Assembly (NCBI GenBank): GCA_002431865.1 | Contig: DJEI01000064.1 | Span: 34,374 to 39,820, forward strand | Reading direction: 5' to 3' | Source of the DNA: Lachnospiraceae bacterium UBA5902 | GTDB taxonomy: Bacteria > Bacillota > Clostridia > Lachnospirales > Lachnospiraceae | Length of the DNA: 5,447 nt | Part shown: positions 1-4,067 of the stretch, piece by piece | Numbering within the stretch: position 1 is the first letter of the stretch | How the letters are laid out: each line of letters opens with the position of its first letter | Program-made: the position numbers and the translations under genes | The notes under the pieces: generated by a model | The model's database searches: none | What the model saw: the letters and a program-made list of their open reading frames with translations, nothing else | What the model was told of the DNA's origin: nothing

Positions 1-251
1 GGATTTATTTTATTCCTATTCTTTCTATAAAATCTCCACATAATTTGAGTGTATTTATTTTTCATTAAATATTTCTCCCATGTTTTTATAGATGGATTAT
101 ACAAAAAAACTAACAAATCTTGTTCCTTTGGAATATTAAAATTTGAACATGCAATTTCAACTTTATTTTCAAGCTGCAAAATTACAGTTCCTATAGGAAA
201 TTGCTTGTTATGAATAAGATATGATCCACCTAAAGTATAAAAAATTTTCAT
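1..251 (-). CDS. Hypothetical protein, AT-rich, 3' end cut off by the window
   Basis: An open frame starts at ATG 251-249 and runs without a stop to base 1, giving 83 visible codons. It begins MKIFYTLGGSYLIHNKQ and the last visible residues are RFYRKNRNKIN. A good ribosome binding site (AAAAAGGAT) lies about 7 nt upstream of the ATG, which supports this start. The visible part has no signal peptide or membrane segment. It alternates beta-prone and charged stretches (about residues 20-50) and ends very basic. I do not recognise the family. The codons are far richer in A/T than those of the other genes here, which hints at horizontal acquisition. It is separated from the lipase gene by 389 nt containing palindromic repeats, so it is probably transcribed separately. 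Confidence 0.62.
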   Translation of the reverse strand, partial: MKIFYTLGGSYLIHNKQFPIGTVILQLENKVEIACSNFNIPKEQDLLVFLYNPSIKTWEKYLMKNKYTQIMWRFYRKNRNKIN

Positions 252-368
252 TAATAATATCCTTTTTACCTTTCAATCCATATCATTTTTTCCTTTCTTA
301 ACTTCCTTCGGTTCCCAACACTGAATACTTTACGTGTTTCTTCCTCAGAAACATTTTTAACTCATTCA

Positions 369-393
369 ACTTCTGGTCCTATGGGTCAAAAGT
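369..393. repeat. Palindromic repeat, degenerate copy
   Basis: An imperfect hairpin with outer arms ACTT/AAGT, an inner stem with G-T wobble pairs ending in CC/GG, and loop TAT. It has the same layout as the three better palindromes to its right but more mismatches, so it looks like an older copy. Confidence 0.45.
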
Positions 394-445
394 CACGTAA
401 GTCTTCCCAATTGCGTGTCCGATGAGCTCATATTAAATTGTTTCT

Positions 446-472
446 AACTTCGTGCCCGCTGGGCCCGAAGTT
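446..472. repeat. Palindromic repeat, best copy
   Basis: A strong 27-nt hairpin. The outer arms AACTTCG/CGAAGTT pair perfectly, one T-C mismatch follows, then GCCC pairs with GGGC around the loop GCT. On the plus strand it is followed by CTATTTTTTATG, so it could also act as a terminator in that direction. No plus-strand gene is visible that would need one. Confidence 0.7.
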
Positions 473-532
473 CTATTTTTTATGAATATACCATAAAATT
501 TTCCAATATAAAAATGTACAAATTTCTCTACA

Positions 533-563
533 AAAAATTCGACTCCACTGGCGCCGAATTTTT
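533..563. repeat. Palindromic repeat, possible bidirectional terminator
   Basis: Outer arms AAAAATTCG/CGAATTTTT pair for 9 bp. The inner part pairs C-G and CC-GG with two mismatches around the loop ACT. An A-run on one side and a T-run on the other make it terminator-like on both strands. It lies about 80 nt after the lipase stop and could end that transcript. Confidence 0.6.
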
Positions 564-588
564 ATATTCCATATTCTTTTTCCTTAAC

Positions 589-617
589 TAACTTCGTCCC
601 CAACGGGGCCAAAGTTA
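589..617. repeat. Palindromic repeat just after the lipase stop
   Basis: A hairpin with outer arms TAACTT/AAGTTA, two mismatches around a G-C pair, and a CCCC/GGGG inner stem with loop AAC. It begins 24 nt past the lipase stop codon. No T-run follows on the minus strand, so it is more likely a repeat or mRNA 3'-end stabiliser than a terminator by itself. Confidence 0.62.
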
Positions 618-640
618 AAAACAGACGTTTTCTCCCGTTT

Positions 641-1621
641 CTACAACCCTCGTTCTTTAAGCTTTGATACAAGCTGCACATAAAATTCCCGCACATCAAA
701 TCCCGGAATATCCTCGCGGTTCAAGTCGATCACATCCCCGTGTGAGATTCCACGCTTGCCTTTTACGGTCAAGAACTCATATTCTTCGCCCCACGTAAAG
801 GACTTCTCTCCAACCAATCCGTCATTTGGACCGTCAAACCGCTTTACAAGCAGATAAGACAGATTGAGTGGGAATCGTCCGGATAATGGGCGATTCAATT
901 TCGAGCCAAAAGACTGATAATAAATTCCCGGTACATCCTTCACCTCTTCATTGAAGCTCGCACAGTTCGTAGAGGTGAGATCATGGACGGCTGCCATGAA
1001 ATCCGGATTCGTATCTCCAAGCTTTTCTGCCCCTGCATTGTACGCTTTTTCAATCGCCTTTTGCTGTGCCTCCAGGATATTCTCTAATAAATAATCGGCA
1101 AATTCACAGCCCCTGTGTGGCGTATTGATCGTTGTAAGTGATGCAATATAATCTCCTGCCAAGGTAAGTGCGATTGCCGCTCTCGTGTCAAGTCCACCTT
1201 TGGAATGCGCGATCACATTTACCTTCTCACAACCGGTTTCCAGGGTAATCTGCCTGATACGAGCCTCTAATTCCTTCGCGCTGTCCCGCACAGCCGCGGC
1301 ACTGTTGTGGTTGCCATAATAGATCTTCGCACCATTTTGCTCCAGCTCCGCCGGTATTCTGCCCCAGTAATTTAGGTGTTCAAAATCCCGGAAGAATACG
1401 CCATGCACCATAAGAATCGGATATTTTGTCTTACAGATCTGTTCGTCTGCCCGCACTGCATTTCGCTTCGCGCGCAGCTTCTCAAACTTCACTTCCCGTC
1501 TTACCGTCCGGATAATGATATGAAGCATCACCAGATGTGCAATCGGAATCCAGCCACATATAAGTCCCAGCACACGCCAGCGGATTCCCAACTGCTGTGA
1601 TGTCAGATACACACAGATCAT
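641..1621 (-). CDS. Alpha/beta-hydrolase, lipase-like, catalytic portion (frameshifted gene)
   Basis: A serine hydrolase of the triacylglycerol lipase/esterase type. Numbered from the ATG at 1621, the HG oxyanion motif is at 73-74 (MVHGVFF). The nucleophile elbow is AHSKGG with Ser140. The likely acid is Asp267 in GPNDGLV, and the catalytic His is His294 in GISHGD, so the triad looks intact. A membrane helix (about residues 17-37) precedes a very basic stretch (RTVRREVKFEKLRAKR). The ATG at 1621 has no ribosome binding site. The frame stays open upstream to about 1690 and encodes a further hydrophobic segment (YWLNRLCIIFLIE...). The true gene therefore almost certainly starts at 1841, in the frame of the neighbouring short ORF, with a one-base shift in the A7 run at 1682-1688. 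The repaired protein would be about 399 aa. The substrate is unknown. The stop is TAG at 643-641. Confidence 0.85.
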   Translation of the reverse strand: MICVYLTSQQLGIRWRVLGLICGWIPIAHLVMLHIIIRTVRREVKFEKLRAKRNAVRADEQICKTKYPILMVHGVFFRDFEHLNYWGRIPAELEQNGAKIYYGNHNSAAAVRDSAKELEARIRQITLETGCEKVNVIAHSKGGLDTRAAIALTLAGDYIASLTTINTPHRGCEFADYLLENILEAQQKAIEKAYNAGAEKLGDTNPDFMAAVHDLTSTNCASFNEEVKDVPGIYYQSFGSKLNRPLSGRFPLNLSYLLVKRFDGPNDGLVGEKSFTWGEEYEFLTVKGKRGISHGDVIDLNREDIPGFDVREFYVQLVSKLKERGL

Positions 1622-1643
1622 GCCAATCCAGAATATCGTAATC

Positions 1644-1841
1644 TCAATCAGGAAGATGATGCACAGACGGTTCAGCCAATATTTTTTTCTCTACGGTAAT
1701 TCCTGCCGGACCATTTGCAAACCATTTCTCATAGAATCCGCAAAAGCCGAGAATCAGATAGATGGCTGCAAGCAACGTTGTCACATAAAATATCTGCAAC
1801 ATGTTCTTACCGAAATTACATATCTTCAGTTTTCCTGTCAT
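1644..1841 (-). pseudogene. N-terminal membrane segment of the lipase, out of frame
   Basis: A 65-aa frame from ATG 1841-1839 with a strong ribosome binding site (AGGAG, 6 nt spacing). It encodes a basic N-terminus (MTGKLKICNFGKN), one membrane helix (about residues 14-37), then FANGPAGITVEKK. After the A7 run it continues ILAEPSVHHLPD and stops at TGA. If one A is skipped or absent, EKK joins directly to YWLNRLCIIFLIEITIFW in the lipase frame, adding a second helix before the catalytic ORF. This short ORF is therefore best read as the 5' part of the lipase gene rather than a gene of its own. The shift could be a disabling mutation, phase variation, slippage or a sequencing error. With three predicted helices and a basic stretch after the last, the side of the membrane facing the catalytic domain is uncertain. 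Confidence 0.7.
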
Positions 1842-1952
1842 TGTTTTCTCCTATCGGCATCTATGGAATACACTAAAATGCTATAGTTACCTATCAGCAA
1901 TGTAATATATCATTTACTTTATGCTTCTACAGATACTCTCCTTGCCTTGTGT

Positions 1953-2243
1953 TTATCCTTGCAAGCCTGCTGACTGACGAATCATATCCTCCACAACAAT
2001 ATCGTAGATCTCGCCAACCGTGTTGCAATATTCCAGAACCTCCCACGGCTCATTCGTATGAAAATGGATCTTCACCAGATCCTCATCACCAGCCGCGATC
2101 AAGCTGTTTCCCTCGATATGATCCGTGATGTAATCTGCAATCTCATCCTCATCTAAATCCTTATCTCTCCGGTCGATCAACAACTGCGTATCATACCGAT
2201 ATGCAAACTGATCATCCTCTGCATCAATTGAATTCATTCCCAT
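1953..2243 (-). CDS. Stand-alone FakA/DAK-like C-terminal domain protein
   Basis: A 96-aa acidic soluble protein. I place the start at ATG 2243-2241 because GGAGG lies 8 nt upstream. The frame extends to a TTG at 2264, but that start would place the Shine-Dalgarno sequence inside the gene. The sequence FAYRYDTQLLIDRRD, then NSLIAAGDEDLVKIHFHTNEP, then a C-terminal VGEIYDIVVEDMIRQ matches the C-terminal part of FakA/YloV-type proteins, where the motif is usually written DxxVKVHVHTNxPG...GxxxxIKIxNMRxQ. Such short proteins are often named 'kinase to dihydroxyacetone kinase'. The ATP-binding DhaL domain is absent, so it cannot be a kinase alone. In FakA this end of the protein is linked to partner (FakB/DegV) interaction, so a binding or regulatory role is plausible. 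It is the last gene of the small cluster with the XRE regulator. Confidence 0.78.
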   Translation of the reverse strand: MGMNSIDAEDDQFAYRYDTQLLIDRRDKDLDEDEIADYITDHIEGNSLIAAGDEDLVKIHFHTNEPWEVLEYCNTVGEIYDIVVEDMIRQSAGLQG

Positions 2244-2361
2244 ATTCGTTTCCTCCATCTTCAAATTTTACCCTGCTTCCGTTATTTTCTTCGTAAGCAT
2301 ATGTTTTCTCCAATGCCAGCATAATCTCTCCAAGTCCTGCGTAACCAGCCTGCATTGGCAT
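2224..2361 (-). CDS. Possible 45-aa small ORF
   Basis: ATG 2361-2359 begins 2 nt after the stop of the small membrane protein frame. AGG lies 5 nt upstream, a weak ribosome binding site. The frame encodes MPMQAGYAGLGEIMLALEKT followed by a charged tail ending GNEFN, then TGA. It overlaps the first 20 nt of the FakA-domain gene in another frame, so translation of the two could be coupled. The first half could form an amphipathic helix. I do not recognise it, and there is no conservation evidence. It may be a leader-like ORF, a decayed fragment or chance. Confidence 0.3.
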   Translation of the reverse strand: MPMQAGYAGLGEIMLALEKTYAYEENNGSRVKFEDGGNEYGNEFN

Positions 2362-2363
2362 TG

Positions 2364-2557
2364 CTACCTATGACGTTCCAGCTTCGCTGCACGCATCATG
2401 TAGCTTACATTGTTTACAAGCAGGATAATACATACATATACAAATCCCATAATATCTGTCTTGGACAAAAATGTAAAGATAAATGTGACAATACACAAGA
2501 TCAGGCATACCAGATTTGTGTTCAAAAATGCCTGATTTGTTTCCTATCTTTACTCAT
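2364..2557 (-). pseudogene. Small two-helix membrane protein with apparent frameshift
   Basis: ATG 2557-2555 overlaps the stop of the XRE gene (ATGAGTAA), a typical coupled start, and encodes MSKDRKQIRHF before TGA at 2524-2522. The neighbouring frame is open from 2543 to TAG at 2366-2364. It encodes QAFLNTNLVCLILCIVTFIF, a short polar turn (SKTD), a second helix (MGFVYVCIILLVNNVSYMM) and a basic end (RAAKLERHR). One added base in the CAAAT stretch near 2535-2539 would give MSKDRKQNQAFLNTN and a protein of about 64 aa. Without a shift, translation would have to start at a TTG such as 2525-2523, which has no clear ribosome binding site. Small membrane proteins are common next to XRE regulators of this type, so this is probably a real partner gene, broken or mis-sequenced. 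Confidence 0.58.
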
Positions 2558-2765
2558 CTTCCGTGCCCTCCGTATATTCAAAGATATCTTCCACAGTCAC
2601 ACCACATGCTTTGGCAAGCTTCAATGCCAATGTAACAGACGGCGAATAATCGCCACGCTCAATCTGACTGATCGTCTGTCTGGATGTCTGCACCATAGCT
2701 CCCATCTCCTGTTGATTGACTCCGAGCTTCGCCCGGTATTCTTTCAAATAATTATTCAGTGGCAT
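2550..2765 (-). CDS. Small XRE-family transcriptional regulator
   Basis: A 71-aa DNA-binding protein made almost entirely of a Cro/C1-type helix-turn-helix domain. I chose ATG 2765-2763 because AGGAG lies 7 nt upstream. An ATG at 2786 is in frame but has no such site. The HTH spans about residues 17-38 (NQQEMGAMVQTSRQTISQIE), with recognition helix SRQTISQIERG and the usual trailing SPSVTLALKLAKACGVTVEDIF. The C-terminus is acidic (EYTEGTEDE). It resembles the short YozG-like regulators that sit beside small membrane proteins. Its start overlaps the end of the upstream gene by 14 nt, and its stop overlaps the next ATG, so the three are translated together. It is the obvious candidate to bind the three 18-bp palindromes in front of the cluster (inference), most likely as an autorepressor. 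Confidence 0.92.
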   Translation of the reverse strand: MPLNNYLKEYRAKLGVNQQEMGAMVQTSRQTISQIERGDYSPSVTLALKLAKACGVTVEDIFEYTEGTEDE

Positions 2766-3492
2766 CGTGATTCTCCTCTCCGCCATGATATTTTGGATTC
2801 ACAAACGCAAAGGTTTCCCACACCTTTTTATTTTTTACTCCACCAAAAAAAATGTTTCCATACAGATTTGCAAATATTACTGCATAGCAGACTCCTATTC
2901 CAATATTATCCATCGCCATCCAGCCAACGGCGAACCCGACAACAGCGCCCAGAAGATATCCGGATGCAACCTTCTTTTTCTCCTTTGGATCTATATTCTT
3001 CCGATATATCAGTTCATCGCCCCACTCGATTCCAGCCCAGAATCCATCACTCATACAGCCCTTCATATAGTTGCGGATCATGTCTTCAATCTTATTTTTC
3101 TGGTCGGACAGCGCATCCGGCGGATACCATAAAATAAGCTTCATCGCCGCTTTGCTATCTTCAAAAATCTCCTTCAATTTCCTGACAGCTCCCTGACTCT
3201 CCATCCGCCGTTCACCTGCCATAGCTACTGTCTCTCCAGCTTCTATAAAATAGTCCTCAATCCGCTCAAACACATATATTCCGACCAGTTTCTTCTCCTG
3301 ATAAATGCCGCACACCTTTCCGTTACTTACAAGCGCCTTGTCTACAGCATTCTTTATATTCCCGTCAGATACCTCTTCCGGTACTTCCTCGCCCACATGG
3401 GCACCCAGCTGGAAATCCTCTCTATCCACACGCTTGCCCTTGATCGTACAGATTTTCAGCTTCTTATCCGCTTTTACAGTTCCAATTTCCAT
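2752..3492 (-). CDS. Unrecognised protein with C-terminal membrane helices, first gene of the XRE cluster
   Basis: 246 aa from ATG 3492-3490, chosen because GGAG lies 8 nt upstream. A GTG at 3501 is in frame but lacks such a site. Residues 1-165 look soluble: a lysine-rich beginning (VKADKKLKICTIKGKRVDRE), a central part with KVCGIYQEKKLVGIYVFERI (about 59-78), then a helical charged stretch (RRMESQGAVRKLKEIFEDSK) and ILWYPPDALSDQK. The central part weakly recalls the beta strands of a GNAT acetyltransferase, but I see no acetyl-CoA motif and do not assign one. Residues about 174-194 (ASGYLLGAVVGFAVGWMAM) and 198-218 (IGIGVCYAVIFANLYGNIFF) form a membrane hairpin, followed by a short tail. 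This is a membrane-anchored protein with a soluble head, directly downstream of the operator-rich promoter and overlapping the regulator gene. Function unknown. Confidence 0.8.
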   Translation of the reverse strand: MEIGTVKADKKLKICTIKGKRVDREDFQLGAHVGEEVPEEVSDGNIKNAVDKALVSNGKVCGIYQEKKLVGIYVFERIEDYFIEAGETVAMAGERRMESQGAVRKLKEIFEDSKAAMKLILWYPPDALSDQKNKIEDMIRNYMKGCMSDGFWAGIEWGDELIYRKNIDPKEKKKVASGYLLGAVVGFAVGWMAMDNIGIGVCYAVIFANLYGNIFFGGVKNKKVWETFAFVNPKYHGGEENHDATE

Positions 3493-3543
3493 ATCGCACA
3501 CTCCATTCTGCCGCGCATTTCACATAATTGTATTACGCTATTT

Positions 3544-3572
3544 CTTATACTCACTATTCCTATACTTGACAA
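3544..3572 (-). promoter_or_regulatory. Promoter of the XRE cluster
   Basis: On the minus strand, -35 TTGTCA (3572-3567) is followed by a 17-nt spacer and -10 TATAAG (3549-3544). This is close to the sigma-A consensus. The predicted start lies near 3537, giving a leader of about 45 nt before ATG 3492. The -35 is one arm of an 18-bp inverted repeat. A second, weaker possibility lies upstream: TTGATA (3629-3624), 18 nt, TATATA (3605-3600). Confidence 0.72.
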
Positions 3573-3584
3573 CTATCCTTGTCA
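3567..3584. promoter_or_regulatory. Operator-like palindrome O1
   Basis: TGACAA-CTATCC-TTGTCA: perfect 6-bp arms around a 6-bp centre, overlapping the -35 of the cluster promoter. A protein bound here would block RNA polymerase. The size and symmetry fit an XRE-family dimer, and such a regulator is encoded in the cluster. Confidence 0.7.
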
Positions 3585-3610
3585 TCTGTGCACGATTTAT
3601 ATATAGCATA

Positions 3611-3628
3611 TGACAAGTTTTCTTATCA
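3611..3628. promoter_or_regulatory. Operator-like palindrome O2
   Basis: TGACAA-GTTTTC-TTATCA: the same 6-6-6 layout as the promoter-proximal palindrome with one arm mismatch, located 44 bp upstream of it. It overlaps the -35 of the weaker upstream promoter candidate. Confidence 0.65.
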
Positions 3629-3636
3629 ATACTTTT

Positions 3637-3654
3637 TAACAAATTTCTTTGTCA
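3637..3654. promoter_or_regulatory. Operator-like palindrome O3
   Basis: TAACAA-ATTTCT-TTGTCA: a third copy of the 6-6-6 inverted repeat with one arm mismatch, 26 bp beyond the second. Three copies within 88 bp, with conserved arms and unrelated centres, argue for a protein-binding site rather than chance. Confidence 0.6.
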
Positions 3655-3655
3655 T

Positions 3656-4003
3656 TTTTCTCGCTTGCTTTTCTCTTCCTCGGATGTCACCACATAGCTT
3701 TCGCTCTGTGGTATATCGTCGTGGGCTTTTCTGCTTGCTTTTCTCTTCCTACACCCACGACATGGGGTTTCCCGCTCACTTTCCTACTCCCACGCCCAGT
3801 TTTCTCTCCGCCACCTGCCTATCAGCTTCCGGTTTGGGTTTTCTCGCTTGCTCTTCTCTTCCTGCGCCCATGCCGTGGGTTTTCCCGCTCACTTTCCTAC
3901 TTCCACGCCCAGCTTTCTCTCCGCCACCTGCCTATCAGCTTCCGGTTTGGGTTTTCTCGCTTGCTTTTCTCTTCCTACACCCACGACATGGGGTTTCCCG
4001 CTC
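3656..4003. repeat. 113-bp tandem repeat array, non-coding
   Basis: Units start at 3656 (partial and diverged, 70 bp), 3726 (113 bp), 3839 (113 bp) and 3952 (52 bp, then cut off). The two full units differ at about 13 of 113 positions. Each opens with a sequence like TTTTCTCGCTTGCTTTTCTC and TTCCT, followed by a small hairpin (CCCA..TGGG, or CCACA..TGTGG in the first unit). Inside the unit, a second block, TTTCCCGCTCACTTTCCTAC then CCCACG, is a shortened copy of the opening block, so the repeat is nested. The plus strand is strongly pyrimidine-rich. All plus-strand frames are open for long stretches, but the period is not a multiple of three and none has a credible start, so I read it as non-coding. 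It fills the gap between the terminator of the Sel1-type gene and the XRE cluster promoter. Confidence 0.85.
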
Positions 4004-4011
4004 GCAAACAC

Positions 4012-4053
4012 AAAAAACGCCATGCGATTGGGAATCCCAAACGCACGGCGTTT
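4012..4053 (-). terminator. Rho-independent terminator of the Sel1-type gene
   Basis: A long hairpin: AAACGCC (4015-4021) pairs with GGCGTTT (4047-4053), GCG with CGC, and TTGGG with CCCAA around an AAT loop, with only isolated mismatches. On the minus strand it ends in GGCG followed by six T. It begins 14 nt after the gene's stop codon. Confidence 0.92.
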
Positions 4054-4067
4054 CATAAATTCTAAAC

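Larger units (their letters stand above)
252..640. other. AT-rich intergenic region carrying a palindrome family
   Basis: This 389-nt stretch between the lipase stop and the AT-rich left-edge gene has no convincing gene. It holds four related hairpins (369-393, 446-472, 533-563, 589-617) and one possible decayed copy near 300-330, separated by A/T-rich DNA. I see no near-consensus promoter for the left-edge gene. A TGG-TATATT extended -10-like string on the minus strand near 490 is the only weak candidate. Confidence 0.6.

Noticed and set aside
369..617. CRISPR-like spaced palindromes
   Set aside because: Repeats are imperfect, and the gaps between them differ widely (about 25 to 60 nt) and are plain AT-rich DNA.
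1842..1952. Promoter or terminator between the FakA-domain gene and the lipase gene
   Set aside because: I found only weak hexamer matches (such as TTGCTG and TTTAGT on the minus strand) and a 4-bp stem, not enough to call either. Read-through from the upstream cluster remains possible.
2522..2557. Programmed -1 ribosomal frameshift in the small membrane protein
   Set aside because: No X-XXY-YYZ slippery heptamer is present in the right phase, and no obvious downstream stem-loop. Mutation, sequencing error or an alternative start is simpler.
2355..3137. 260-aa plus-strand ORF
   Set aside because: It lies antisense to the XRE cluster, is rich in Cys, His, Ser and Arg as expected of a shadow frame, has no ribosome binding site, and contradicts the well-supported minus-strand genes.
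3656..4003. CRISPR array
   Set aside because: The whole 113-bp unit repeats back to back; there are no unique spacers between short repeats, and no cas gene is present.
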